In this document: piece by piece, positions 50,145 to 61,580 of the stretch
Layout of the letters: each line of letters begins with the position of its first letter
Position numbering within the stretch: position 1 is the first letter of the stretch
DNA from: Microbacterium sp. CH12i
GTDB lineage: Bacteria > Actinomycetota > Actinomycetes > Actinomycetales > Microbacteriaceae
Direction of reading: 5' to 3'
Assembly (NCBI RefSeq): GCF_000685355.1
Contig: NZ_JHET01000006.1
Coordinates: 310,001 to 374,000, forward strand
Length of the DNA: 64,000 bases
Position numbers and translations under genes: made by a program
Notes under the pieces: generated by a model
Database searches by the model: none
What the model was told of the DNA's origin: nothing
Seen by the model: only the letters and a program-made list of their open reading frames with translations

Positions 50145-52688
50145 TTCACAGCGACGGCTGTGGTCTTGTTCGCTGCCGTTCCCGCGGCCGGGGTGGTGCT
50201 GTCAACCTTGGCCGCAGGCTTTGCGCAATCCGCGTCCCAGCCGATGTTTGTAAAGCCCGCAGCCGCCAGCTTTTGCTGAGCGGCGTTGCGGGCATCGCCC
50301 ACCACGTTGGGGACGGTGCCGCCCTGCCCGTTGCTCGGTGAAATCGTGATGGTCGCTGAACCTGCGACGCGACCGGCCGCCGGATCCTGGGCCGCCACGA
50401 TATTCGCGGGCTGGTCGCTGTCGACCGGGGCGCCCACGTTGACACTGAAGCCTTCGGACTCGAGTGTCTGCGTAGCCTGCTCTACGGTCTGGCCGACCAC
50501 GTTGGGCAAGTCGGTGAGCACCTGGCGGGTGAGGTCGTTGGCGGGCGAGGGGAAGTCGTCTCCGCCAAGAAGGTCATTCGCCGCGCGCTGTTGGTCTTGG
50601 GCGATGTAGTACCGCACATTCTGCAAGGCGTTGCCGTCGTAGTACTCATTCCAGAGGCTCGCCTGGCCGTCCCAACGTCCGACCCACACGGCAGTGGTGG
50701 CCTTCGTGCTGGACTCGATCATCATCGTCGAGTAGGTCTCATGCGTTCCGGTCTTGCCGATCAGTGGAATGCCGTCGTTGGTATCGGCCTGCGATCCAGT
50801 TCCGCCGTTGATGACACCCTGGAGGCATACGCCGCGGTGGCTGCAACATCGGGTGTCAGCACCTGAGTGCACGATCCTGCGGCACTGGCTGCTCCTCACC
50901 GGCCTGATTCACGACCCGGTCAATCGCACGGGGTGTGCAGTAGATGCCGTTATTCGCGATCGTCGCATACGCGCCCGCCATCGCCATCGGGGCGATGTTC
51001 TTGGACCCCAGAACGTCAAAGGGCACGTTCTGGTCCGTTGTCTTGCCGCCATTGGCGAGAGTGACGCCCATCCGGTCAGCGACACCGTTGATCTCACACA
51101 GATCGAGGATCTCAGCCATCGCCAAGAACCCGCTGTTGAGCGACTGTGCGGTGAACCTCATCGGTGTGCCGGTCCACCCGCGGTCGTTATTGAAGTTTCC
51201 GATCTCTTCGCTTCCGAACGGAACACTGCCGCCATCGCACTTCATCTTGGTGAAGAGGCGGTTGCGGCCGTTGATCGTCTCATTTACCGAGTGTCCCTGC
51301 TCGAGCCAGTCGACGAGCGTGAACAGCTTGTAGGTCGATCCCACCGGGAACCCATTGGAGCCACCGTGCGAGTGATCGCTGGCGAAGACCAAGGAGGTGT
51401 ATGCCTGGTCGTCTGTGGAAGTCTCTTGGAAGACCGTGTTCTGCGTAATGGCGAGCACCCGACCGGTAGCGGGCTCGACCGTCACACCCGCGGCGCCGAG
51501 ATGCTGGTTGTCGTAGTTCGCCGGAACACGTGACTGCAGGGCGGCGACCGCAGGATCTTGGATCCGCAGGTCGAGCGAGGTGTAGATGTCGAGGCCGTCG
51601 CGCTGCAGGGCTTTGGAACGCTCCTGCGCGGTGTCACCGAAGGCGGGATCGCTGAGGACGATCGTCTTCACGTACTGGCAGAAATAGCCGTTGTTGCCGG
51701 CTGCAGCACAGCCCTGTGACGGGTACGTGATCGCAGGAGCGATCGGCGTAGCGATGGCCTCGTCGTGCTGAGCCTGGGTGATCTTGCCATCTTCGAGCAT
51801 GCGGTTGAGCACGTAATTGCGGCGAACCAGAGTCAGCGAATAGCCATCTTCGGCGGAGTTGATGGCAGCGCCGTCTTTATCAGTCGCGGTTCCACCTGCC
51901 CGGTCGATGCGGTAGGTATTCGGGTTCTGCACGATACCGGCGAGGGTCGCGGCTTGCACGACGGTGAGGTTCGCGGCGGTCGTGCTGAAGTAGTAGTTCG
52001 CTGCGGCTTCGATGCCGTAGACGGTGCCACCGAAGCTGGCGATGTTCAGGTAACCCAGCAGGATGTCGTTCTTCGAATAATCCTTCTCGATCTGAATCGC
52101 ATAGCGCATCTCCTGCAGCTTGCGCTCGATCCCGTCGCTGCCCGATCGCGTTGGTCGCATCGAGCCAGCACTGCGCAATCGCATCGTCGTAGCCCTCTTG
52201 GCCGGCAGCACGCCCTGCTCGCACTGCTGCACGAGCACGTTCTTCACATACTGCTGGCTGATCGTCGATGCGCCGCGCGAGGATGAGCCGGTCACGTTAT
52301 CGACCAAGGCCTTGACCGTCGCGCCGAGGTTGATTCCGCCGTGCTCGTAGAAGCCCTTGTCCTCACTGGACAGGATGGCGTCATAGACGACCGGAGAGAC
52401 CTGGTCGAAGTTGACCTGCGTACGATTCTGATCGAAGAACGAGGCAATCGGTACCGGGTTTCCGTCATAGCCGATGGCATAAAACGTGCTCGGTTCCATC
52501 GGAGCGTCGGGCTTGAGGTACGAGGGAAGGTTCTCAAACAGGCTGAGCGCCTGAGACCCTGCAGCGCCGGCGACGGCGAGAGCGGGGGTGACGGTTGCAG
52601 TCACGAGGACCCCGGCGACAGCGCTGAGCCCGACCAGTCCGAGGAGACCGCCGAGCACACCTTTCACCGTGCGATTCTTCTGAGGCAT
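50132..52688 (-). CDS. Class A penicillin-binding protein with PASTA domains (frame interrupted)
   Basis: A bifunctional peptidoglycan glycosyltransferase-transpeptidase, about 852 residues if repaired. TM near 12-35. GT51 domain: SSEDKGFYEHGGIN, then RGASTISQQYVKN. Transpeptidase: GSTYKLFTLVDWL (SxxK) and GKTGTHE (KTG). PASTA repeats include VPNVVGDARNAAQQKLAAAG. Four indels are seen: near 52197 (missing) and 52142 (extra), which together scramble about 18 residues, and near 50870 and 50821 (both missing). Repairs restore LPAKEGYDDAIAQCWLDATNAI and CTQVLTPDVAATAAYALQGV. TACGAT sits seven bases before the ATG. Confidence 0.9.
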
Positions 52689-52768
52689 ACGCTAGATCGT
52701 AGGGGAGTTCCCTGAATACCGCCTTTGACGCGCGGTCGTGCCGGGCGTCGCTGATGTGCAGGAGTGCC

Positions 52769-52993
52769 ATGACCACCTGGGAGTATCTGACCACCCCGCT
52801 GCTGATTCACAACACCGCCGCGATCCTGAACAACTGGGGAAAGCAGGGCTGGGAGCTTGTGCAGGTCATCACCGGACCTGAGGGCGGCCTCGTCGCCTAC
52901 TTCAAGCGGCCCACCGCTCAGGACGGCTCGAACACTGCCGGGCTTGCCGCCGCTGAGCAGGCCGCACGCCAGTTCGACGGAGGTCAGGCATGA
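52769..52993 (+). CDS. Small DUF4177-like protein
   Basis: A 74-residue protein, MTTWEYLTTPLLIHNTAAIL, then NNWGKQGWELVQVITG and VAYFKRP, the compact pattern of DUF4177-type proteins (WEY then GWELV). The function is unknown. AGGAG precedes the ATG. The stop overlaps the RidA start by four bases, a pairing common in actinobacteria. Confidence 0.8.
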   Translation: MTTWEYLTTPLLIHNTAAILNNWGKQGWELVQVITGPEGGLVAYFKRPTAQDGSNTAGLAAAEQAARQFDGGQA

Positions 52994-53448
52994 GCGTCGT
53001 TGACCGCTTGAGCGAACTCGGGATTGTGTTGCCCGAGGTTGCAGCTCCGGTTGCGGCCTACGTCCCCGCTGTGGTTCACGGCGGCCTCGTCTACACCTCC
53101 GGCCAACTGCCGTTCGCAGCGGGTTCGCTGCCTGCGACCGGCAAGGTGGGTGCCGAGGTCACCGCTGCGGATGCGAAGATCTATGCCCGCACCTGCGCGC
53201 TGAACGCGTTGGCCGCTGCGGCCGCCGCCGCAGGCGGAGTGGAGAAGATCGGCGGTGTGCTGCGCGTCGGCGGCTTCGTGGCATCCGCCCCGACATTCAC
53301 CGGCCAGCCCGGCGTGATCAATGGAGCCAGCGACGTGCTCGGTGAGATCTTTGGGGATGCCGGCGCTCACGCCCGCGCCGCAGTCGGCGTTGCGGTGCTG
53401 CCACTAGACAGCCCCGTCGAAGTCGATGTGATTTTCATCCTCGCGTAA
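52990..53448 (+). CDS. RidA family (YjgF/Uk114) protein
   Basis: A 152-residue member of the RidA superfamily, which hydrolyses reactive enamine/imine intermediates from PLP enzymes. It has VHGGLVYTSGQLPF, TGKVGAEVTAADAKIYARTC, and VGGFVASAPTFTGQP. It looks like the longer Rid subgroup; the canonical Rid arginine (in the family RxxP/C region) is not clear at ARAAVGVAVLPLD, so deaminase activity is unproven. Translation is coupled to the upstream small gene. Confidence 0.85.
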   Translation: MSVVDRLSELGIVLPEVAAPVAAYVPAVVHGGLVYTSGQLPFAAGSLPATGKVGAEVTAADAKIYARTCALNALAAAAAAAGGVEKIGGVLRVGGFVASAPTFTGQPGVINGASDVLGEIFGDAGAHARAAVGVAVLPLDSPVEVDVIFILA

Positions 53449-53458
53449 ACTCTTTGAA

Positions 53459-53504
53459 TACGGAAAGTCCCCCTGAATGCATCAGTTCAGCGGGACTTTC
53501 CGTA
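53459..53504. terminator. Long hairpin between convergent ridA and acs
   Basis: TACGGAAAGTCCC (53459-53471) pairs with GGGACTTTCCGTA (53492-53504), extended after one mismatch by CTGAA/TTCAG. It lies between the stops of two convergent genes and probably ends transcription in both directions. Confidence 0.8.
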
Positions 53505-53520
53505 CTTCAGCGAGCTCTAC

Positions 53521-55488
<1,968 letters not shown>

Positions 55489-55838
55489 GGCGTGCGCTCC
55501 TTTGCGGCGGGACGAGGGCACGCGGGGAGCGCGACCGTGACAGGGCGAATCTAGCCTTCCGCTCGTATCGTCAATACTGCCGAAAGTTGGTAGTGATTCC
55601 GGTTTTGCGCGGACTGGTGCCTTGCGTACACTCGACGACAGCCGAATTTCTATTCTGGCCTTGGCGTGCCCGTTTCCCCCGCGTGGTGCGCCTGTGGGCG
55701 GCATCTCATTCCCCCCGTGAGGTGCCGCCTTTCTGTCGCTCCGCAGTCGTTCTGCACGGTTTAACGGATGCCGTCACTTGCGAACAGCACACGTTAAACG
55801 GCCACCCGCGGCCGCCGTGCGGCGCATAGTTTCGTGGC
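55489..55838. promoter_or_regulatory. Intergenic region between acs and the Tad locus
   Basis: 350 bases with no supportable gene. It must hold the divergent promoters of acs and tadA. TAGTTT (55827-55832) precedes the tadA ATG by six bases (leaderless type). GTTTAACG (55759-55766) and CGTTAAAC (55792-55799) form an 8-base inverted repeat with a 25-base gap, a candidate operator for tadA. I see no clear CRP/GlxR-type site for acs. Confidence 0.5.
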
Positions 55839-56843
55839 ATGCCAGAGCCGTTCATCATCCGGCCGCGTGACGCCGCGGCCCCTGCGCCGGGAGCCCAGAC
55901 GCTTCTCAGCGACGTGGATGCCGCGTTCGGGCCGATCGCTGCGCACTGCGCCGACCCGCGCGTCACCGACATCTTCGTGAACGGCGCCGACGGACTGTTT
56001 CTCGATCGCGGGGACGGTGTGGAGCGGGTTTCGGGGTGGGCGGCGTCCGAGCGGGAAGTGCGTGACCTCGCCGTCGCGCTCGTCGGTGCAGGCGGTCGCC
56101 ACCTAGACGATCAGTCGCCTTGCGTCGATGTGCGTCTGGCATCCGGCATCCGGGTGCACGCGGTGCTCGCGCCGATTTCGACCGCGGGCACTGCCGTGTC
56201 CGTGCGCATTCCGCGCGTGGGTGCTTCTGACCTCGATGCGCTCGCCGCACTCGGCGCTTTTGACGCACCACAACAGGCGTGGCTCGAGCAACTCGTCGCC
56301 CAGCGTGCCAACGTCTTGATCACGGGTGGCACCGGCACTGGCAAGACGACGCTGCTCGCCGCCCTCCTGCACGCTGTCCCCGACACGGAGCGCATCGTCA
56401 CGATCGAGGATGTCGCAGAGCTACGTCCCTCACACCCTCACCACGTCGCTCTGGAGGCGCGGCAAGCCAATCTCGAGGGTGCGGGTTCCATCACGCTGGC
56501 GCGTCTCGTCAGGGAGTCATTGCGAATGCGTCCCGACCGGCTCGTCGTCGGCGAGTGTCGCGGTGAAGAGGTACGCGAGCTGTTGTCAGCGTTGAACACC
56601 GGACACGACGGCGGCGCGGGCACGCTGCACGCGAGCGGGATTGTTGATGTTCCCGCCCGTCTGGAGGCGCTGGGTGCGCTCGCTGGTATGGATGCCACGG
56701 CACTCGCTCGTCAGGCCGTGAGCGCCTTCACTGTGGTCGTGCACCTCGCCCGTGGTGCGGACGGCGTGCGTCGAATCGCCAAGGCCGGGCGCTTTCTTCT
56801 GCGTGCCGACCGCCTGGATATCGAGGAGGTTCAGCCGTGGTGA
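55839..56843 (+). CDS. tadA: TadA/CpaF-type secretion ATPase
   Basis: A 334-residue hexameric ATPase of the type II/IV secretion superfamily, shorter than CpaF because the N-terminal extension is reduced. N-domain: VTDIFVNGADGLFLDRGDG. Walker A GGTGTGKTT (163-171), Asp box TIEDVAELRP, Walker B-region MRPDRLVVGECRGEE, His box in NTGHDGGAGTLHA. It powers pilin-like export. The GTG of the next gene overlaps its stop by seven bases. Confidence 0.9.
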   Translation: MPEPFIIRPRDAAAPAPGAQTLLSDVDAAFGPIAAHCADPRVTDIFVNGADGLFLDRGDGVERVSGWAASEREVRDLAVALVGAGGRHLDDQSPCVDVRLASGIRVHAVLAPISTAGTAVSVRIPRVGASDLDALAALGAFDAPQQAWLEQLVAQRANVLITGGTGTGKTTLLAALLHAVPDTERIVTIEDVAELRPSHPHHVALEARQANLEGAGSITLARLVRESLRMRPDRLVVGECRGEEVRELLSALNTGHDGGAGTLHASGIVDVPARLEALGALAGMDATALARQAVSAFTVVVHLARGADGVRRIAKAGRFLLRADRLDIEEVQPW

Positions 56844-57745
56844 AGCTGGGGTGGATGAAGCGGCAGACGCCTGCGGGTGCCGGCGCCGAAGAAGCCGCCG
56901 TCGCGGTGCGGACCCTTGCTGTGCTGCTCCAAGCGGGGGCTGTGCCGCTCAATGCCTGGCGGCACCTGGCTGAGTCCGGCGATGTGCATGCCGAGCGGGT
57001 GGTCGAGCGGTGTGCGGAAGGCGTGCCACTCGTCGCCGCGATCGAAGCGGAGGAGGGGGCCTGGGCAGACGTCGCCGCCGCGTGGGACGTTGCCACGACT
57101 GTGGGTGCCCCGCTCGCCGAGGTGCTGCGATCGCTTGCGGAGACTATGCGTGACACGGCCTCCGCGGCCGACGATGTACGCATCGCACTCGCCGAGCCTG
57201 CCGGAACCGCGCGGCTCTTGCTGTGGATGCCGTTTGCGGGGCTTCTGCTCGGCTTCGCGCTCGGGTTCGACACGGTGAGTGTCCTGGTCGGGAACCCCAT
57301 CGGCACAGGGTGTCTGGTGGCAGGACTGCTGCTGGTGCTCGCCGCGCGCGGGTGGACGAGAAAACTTCTGCGTCATGCGCAACCAGCCACTGAGACGCCG
57401 GGCATGCATGCCGAGCTCGTTGCTGTCGCACTCTCCGGCGGAGCCTCGATCGAGCGTTCGCTGCGACTCGTCGACGACAGTCCCGCCCGCGACCGTGTGA
57501 GCGACACCCACACCAGGGGAGTGCTGGAACTGTCGCGCGCGGCGGGCGTACCGGCCGGGGAGCTGCTGCGTGCGTCCGCGGCCCAAGAGCGTCATGACGC
57601 CAGGGTGCGAGGCCGCGTTCGCGCGGCGAAGCTCTCCTCTCAACTGCTCATCCCGCTGGGCGTGTGCACGCTCCCCGCTTTTTTGCTGCTCGGCGTCGCG
57701 CCGCTGATGCTCGCTGTCCTGTCCTCGACCCCGCTGCCGATCTAG
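56837..57745 (+). CDS. Tad-type inner-membrane platform protein (TadB/TadC-like)
   Basis: A 302-residue membrane protein with two similar halves. Half 1 (about 22-165) has AVRTLAVLLQAGAVPLNAWR, GAPLAEVLRSLAETMRD and two TMs (LLLWMPFAGLLLGFALG). Half 2 (about 190-302) has LVAVALSGGASIERSLRLVD, GVPAGELLRASAAQERHDAR and terminal TMs. Each half looks like one GspF-like domain, suggesting TadB and TadC fused in a compact form. It forms the membrane platform for the ATPase. GTG start, coupled to tadA. Confidence 0.82.
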   Translation: MVKLGWMKRQTPAGAGAEEAAVAVRTLAVLLQAGAVPLNAWRHLAESGDVHAERVVERCAEGVPLVAAIEAEEGAWADVAAAWDVATTVGAPLAEVLRSLAETMRDTASAADDVRIALAEPAGTARLLLWMPFAGLLLGFALGFDTVSVLVGNPIGTGCLVAGLLLVLAARGWTRKLLRHAQPATETPGMHAELVAVALSGGASIERSLRLVDDSPARDRVSDTHTRGVLELSRAAGVPAGELLRASAAQERHDARVRGRVRAAKLSSQLLIPLGVCTLPAFLLLGVAPLMLAVLSSTPLPI

Positions 57746-57773
57746 CGGCAGCACAACAGAAAGAAGGAACACC

Positions 57774-57971
57774 ATGAACACCATTCCCACCCTCACCAGG
57801 CGGCACGCTGCGTCGCTGTTCGCCGACGAATCCGGCGCTGCCACGGCAGAATACGCAATTACGACGATGGCAGCGGTCGCCTTTGCTGGATTGCTGGTTG
57901 TCATCATGAGATCGGACGAGGTTCGTGGCATCCTCACCGATCTTGTGCGCCGGGCGCTCTCGGTGTCGTGA
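57774..57971 (+). CDS. DUF4244 Flp-pilin-like protein
   Basis: A 65-residue protein, the probable exported pilin of this locus. A short charged leader (FADESGAATAEYAITTMAAV) with the pilin Glu five residues after a Gly is followed by one hydrophobic helix. AAGGAACACC precedes the ATG. Its stop overlaps the next start by four bases. Confidence 0.85.
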   Translation: MNTIPTLTRRHAASLFADESGAATAEYAITTMAAVAFAGLLVVIMRSDEVRGILTDLVRRALSVS

Positions 57972-58321
57972 AGCAACCGAGACGTAACGCTGACGCCGAG
58001 CGCGGATCTGTCGCCGCCGAGCTCGCGCTCGCTCTCCCCGCAGTAGTGCTCACGCTGCTGCTCGGGGCGGGCGCGCTCGGCGCCGCGGCGAAACAGGTGT
58101 CGCTGCAAGATGCCGCGGCCGACGCCGCACGCCTGCTCAGTCGTGGCGAGAGCACCGCGGCTGCCTACGCGGTGGTCGCGGCATCCGTCAGCAACGCCCA
58201 CGCGTCCAGCGAATCACGCGGAGACCTGGTGTGCGTCACCGTGGGACTCAGCGTCTCGATCGGGCAGTTCATCAGCATCCCGCTGTCGGCGTCCAGCTGT
58301 GCGCTGAGCGGAGGTCGCTGA
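57968..58321 (+). CDS. TadE-like minor pilin
   Basis: A 117-residue protein whose N-terminus RGSVAAELALALPAVVLTLL is the classic TadE signature (Gly-Ser then Glu after five residues, then TM). The remainder is extracytoplasmic with two cysteines. Start and stop overlap both neighbours, so it is tightly coupled in the operon. Confidence 0.83.
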   Translation: MKQPRRNADAERGSVAAELALALPAVVLTLLLGAGALGAAAKQVSLQDAAADAARLLSRGESTAAAYAVVAASVSNAHASSESRGDLVCVTVGLSVSIGQFISIPLSASSCALSGGR

Positions 58322-58650
58322 TGGCTGGCACTGCGCTTTCAGCCAGCGTTCTGGTGGTGGCCGCATCGCTGTCACTGGGGCTCGCTGCCGTCGGCGGCGC
58401 CGCGGTCACCGCACAGCGCGCCGCGGCAGCAGCCGATGCGGCGGCGTTGGCGACGGCCGATGCGGCATCGGGCGCGATCGTCACCGGTGAAGCGCCCTGT
58501 GCGCTCGCCGCGAGAGTAGCCTCGGCATCCGGCGCCGCCCTCACCGCCTGCACTCTTGAAGGCCCGGTGGCAACGATGCAGGTCGAGTCGGTCTACGCTG
58601 GTCTTGCTGCCGTCTCCCGAGCCCGTGCTGGGCCACCCGAGGGATTCTGA
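58321..58650 (+). CDS. TadE-like (Rv3654c-type) secretion-associated protein
   Basis: A 109-residue Ala-rich protein with one N-terminal TM (ALSASVLVVAASLSLGLAAV) and a QRAAAAADAAALATADAASG segment typical of the Rv3654c family found at the end of actinobacterial Tad-like loci. It has two cysteines. The ATG overlaps the previous stop by one base. The DEAH helicase and the CpaE-like gene that often flank this set are absent here. Confidence 0.8.
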   Translation: MAGTALSASVLVVAASLSLGLAAVGGAAVTAQRAAAAADAAALATADAASGAIVTGEAPCALAARVASASGAALTACTLEGPVATMQVESVYAGLAAVSRARAGPPEGF

Positions 58651-58691
58651 CGGCTCTACCTACGGTTTCACCCACGGCTCTGCTGTGAACG

Positions 58692-58707
58692 CACCACGAG
58701 CGTGGTG
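58692..58707. promoter_or_regulatory. Palindrome in the topA promoter region
   Basis: CACCACG-AG-CGTGGTG, a perfect 7-base inverted repeat, lies just before a possible -10 (TATGGT, 58710-58715) of topA. It may be an operator or a supercoiling-sensitive element. Confidence 0.4.
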
Positions 58708-58739
58708 TGTATGGTGTGCTTCGAAGAAAGGACGCACCC

Positions 58740-61580
58740 TTGGCTGAAGGAAAGAAGCTCGTCATCGTCGAGTCTCCGACGAAGATGCGGTCGATTCAGG
58801 GGTACCTCGGTGATGATTACGAGGTACTCAGCTCTGTCGGCCACATTCGCGACCTCGCTGATAAGAAGGACATCCCCGCCGCCGATAAGGCCGCATACGG
58901 GAAGTACTCGATCGACATCGACAACGGCTTCGATCCTTACTATGTCGTCTCTGATCGCAAGACGAAGACCGTAGCCGAACTCAAGCGCGCACTGAAGCAC
59001 GCCGATGAAGTTCTGCTCGCGACTGATGAGGACCGCGAAGGCGAGGCGATCGCCTGGCACCTGCTGGAGACGCTCAAGCCCAAGGTTCCCGTCAAGCGGA
59101 TGGTCTTCCACGAGATCACCAAAGAGGCCATTCAAGCTGCCGTCGGCAACACACGTGAGCTCGACCTCGCGCTTGTCGACGCACAGGAGACCCGTCGCAT
59201 TCTCGACCGCCTGTACGGCTGGGATGTCTCGCCCGTGCTCTGGTACAAGGTCAAGACTGGTCTCTCCGCGGGGCGCGTGCAGTCCGCTGCCACCCGCATG
59301 ATCGTCGAGCGCGAGCGTGAGCGCATGGCGTTCGCCTCAGCCGAGTACTGGGATGTCGAAGCGAATGCCTCCTCCGGCTCGGCGTTCCGCGTCCGCTTGG
59401 TGCGCGTTGACGGCGGCCAGCTTGCTCGCGGCACCGACTTCGATGACCTCGGAAAGCTGAAGAAGGCCGTCGTCGTCCTCGACGAGAAAAAGGCTTCTGC
59501 CCTCGCGCACGCTGTCGATGCGGCCGGTGTCGGCAGCGTCACCAAGGTCGAGGCGAAGCCCGGCACTCGCAGCCCCTATGCGCCGTTCACCACCTCCACC
59601 CTTCAGCAGGAGGCCGGACGCAAGCTCTCGATGAGCGCGAAGCAGGCGATGAGCGTCGCCCAGCGCTTGTACGAAAAGGGTTTCATCACCTATATGCGTA
59701 CCGACTCCGTCGCCCTCAGCACCCAGGCGGTGCAGGCGGCGCGGAGCCAGGCAGTCTCCCTCTACGGCGACAGCGCGGTGCCGCTGAAGCCTCGCGTGTA
59801 CAAGTCCAAGAGCAAGAACGCCCAGGAAGCGCACGAGGCGATCCGTCCCTCCGGTGAGACCTTCCGCAAGCCTTCATCCGTCTCCGGCGAGCTCGACCGC
59901 GAAGAGCAGCGGGTCTACGACCTCATCTGGAAGCGCACCGTTGCCAGCCAGATGGCCGACGCGAAGTACGAAACTACCACCGTCACGATCTCGGTCGATG
60001 CTGCTGGTCAGGTCGCCGAGTTCACGGCATCCGGTACGGTCTACACCTTCAAGGGCTTCCTCGAAGCCTATGAAGAAGGTCGCGATGAGAAGCGCGGCGA
60101 CGCTGACGCCGACTCGAATCAGTCGCTTCCCGCTGTCGCGGTTGGCGATGCGCTCACGATGTCGGATGCTGAGGCGAAGGGGCACAAGACCACCCCGAAA
60201 CCGCGTTATACCGAGGCCTCGCTCGTCAAGGCACTCGAGGAGCACGGCATCGGCCGCCCCTCCACGTTCGCGAGCATCATCGGCACGGTCATTGACCGCG
60301 GCTACGCCACCAAGCGCGGCCAGGCACTTGTGCCGACGTGGATGGCGTTCAGCGTGGTGCGTTTGCTGGAAGAGCACTTCGCGCACCTCATCGACTACGA
60401 CTTCACGGCAGGCCTTGAGGACGACCTCGATGCCATCGCCCGCGGTGAACAGAAGCGCGTCGAATGGCTGAAGTCGTTCTACTTCGGCTCTGAATCGCAC
60501 GTCGGGCTCCGGCAGGTCGTCGACAACCTCGGAGAGATCGATGCCCGCGCGCTGAACTCCACACCCATTACCGACACGGCCACGCTGCGTTTCGGCAAGT
60601 ACGGCCCGTACCTCGAGGTCATCGACCCCGAGAAACCGGACGAGCGCGGACGCATCGTCAACGTGCCGGAAGAACTCGCGCCAGACGAACTGACCGCCGC
60701 AAAGGCGCAGGAGCTCATCGACGCTCCCGTCGCGGGCGACCGTGTGCTCGGGGAGAACCCGGAGAACGGGCGGATCATCGTCGTCAAGGACGGCCGCTAC
60801 GGTCCATACGTGCAGGAGAACCTGCCCGAGGATGACGCCGCAGTCGATGCCGCAGTCGACGAGAATACCGGCGAGGTCATCGAAGCGCCGAAAAAGAAGA
60901 AGACTGCCAAGAAAGATGCGCCGAAGCCACGGACCGGTTCGCTTTTCCGCTCAATGTCAGTCGAGACGATCGACCTGGAGACGGCGCTGCAGCTGCTCAG
61001 CCTTCCGCGCATCGTCGGCAACGACCCCGAAACGGGTGACGAGATCACTGCGCAGAACGGTCGTTACGGACCGTATCTGAAGAAGGGCACTGACTCGCGA
61101 TCTCTCGAAGGTGAGCAGCAGATCTTCGATGTGACGCTCGAGCAGGCACTCGAGATCTACCAGCAGCCGAAGTACGGCGCAGGGTCGCGCCGTGCCTCCA
61201 GCGCGCTCGCCGAGTTCGAGGCTGACCCGGTCAGCGGCAAGCCGATTCGCATCCGTGACGGACGCTTTGGCGCCTATGTCACCGATAGCGTGACCAACGT
61301 GACGATCCCGCGCGGTCAGAAGCCCGAAGACATCACCTTCGAGATCGCTGTGCAGATGCTCGCCGATAAGCGTGCCAAGGGTCCCGCGCCGAAGCGCGGC
61401 GCAGCAAAGAAAGCACCTGCCAAGAAGGCGCCCGCGAAGAAGGCACCTGCGAAGAAGGCTCCCGCAAAGAAAGCCCCCGCAAAGACAGACGCACAGAAGG
61501 CTGCTGCCCGTTCGGCCGCAGCCAAGAAGGCGGCAGCGACTCGGGCCGCAAACGCAGCGAAGAAAACGACGGGCTCGTGA
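58740..61580 (+). CDS. topA: DNA topoisomerase I
   Basis: A 946-residue type IA topoisomerase relaxing negative supercoils. TOPRIM domain (about 5-120) with LVIVESPTKMRSI and the metal motif TDEDREGEA (95-103). Active-site Tyr318 in FITYMRTDSV. Several C-terminal repeats with GRYGPYV/GRFGAYV (from about 615) replace zinc fingers, as in other actinobacteria. The tail is a Lys-rich tract of APAKKAPAKK units encoded by 15-base tandem repeats (about 61400-61490), which aids DNA binding and processivity. TTG 58740 follows GAAAGGA. The stop overlaps tmk. Confidence 0.95.
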   Translation: MAEGKKLVIVESPTKMRSIQGYLGDDYEVLSSVGHIRDLADKKDIPAADKAAYGKYSIDIDNGFDPYYVVSDRKTKTVAELKRALKHADEVLLATDEDREGEAIAWHLLETLKPKVPVKRMVFHEITKEAIQAAVGNTRELDLALVDAQETRRILDRLYGWDVSPVLWYKVKTGLSAGRVQSAATRMIVERERERMAFASAEYWDVEANASSGSAFRVRLVRVDGGQLARGTDFDDLGKLKKAVVVLDEKKASALAHAVDAAGVGSVTKVEAKPGTRSPYAPFTTSTLQQEAGRKLSMSAKQAMSVAQRLYEKGFITYMRTDSVALSTQAVQAARSQAVSLYGDSAVPLKPRVYKSKSKNAQEAHEAIRPSGETFRKPSSVSGELDREEQRVYDLIWKRTVASQMADAKYETTTVTISVDAAGQVAEFTASGTVYTFKGFLEAYEEGRDEKRGDADADSNQSLPAVAVGDALTMSDAEAKGHKTTPKPRYTEASLVKALEEHGIGRPSTFASIIGTVIDRGYATKRGQALVPTWMAFSVVRLLEEHFAHLIDYDFTAGLEDDLDAIARGEQKRVEWLKSFYFGSESHVGLRQVVDNLGEIDARALNSTPITDTATLRFGKYGPYLEVIDPEKPDERGRIVNVPEELAPDELTAAKAQELIDAPVAGDRVLGENPENGRIIVVKDGRYGPYVQENLPEDDAAVDAAVDENTGEVIEAPKKKKTAKKDAPKPRTGSLFRSMSVETIDLETALQLLSLPRIVGNDPETGDEITAQNGRYGPYLKKGTDSRSLEGEQQIFDVTLEQALEIYQQPKYGAGSRRASSALAEFEADPVSGKPIRIRDGRFGAYVTDSVTNVTIPRGQKPEDITFEIAVQMLADKRAKGPAPKRGAAKKAPAKKAPAKKAPAKKAPAKKAPAKTDAQKAAARSAAAKKAAATRAANAAKKTTGS

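Noticed and set aside
61400..61500. CRISPR-like or satellite repeat near the end of topA
   Set aside because: The 15-base units are in frame and encode the Lys/Ala/Pro tail known from actinobacterial TopA; there are no spacers.
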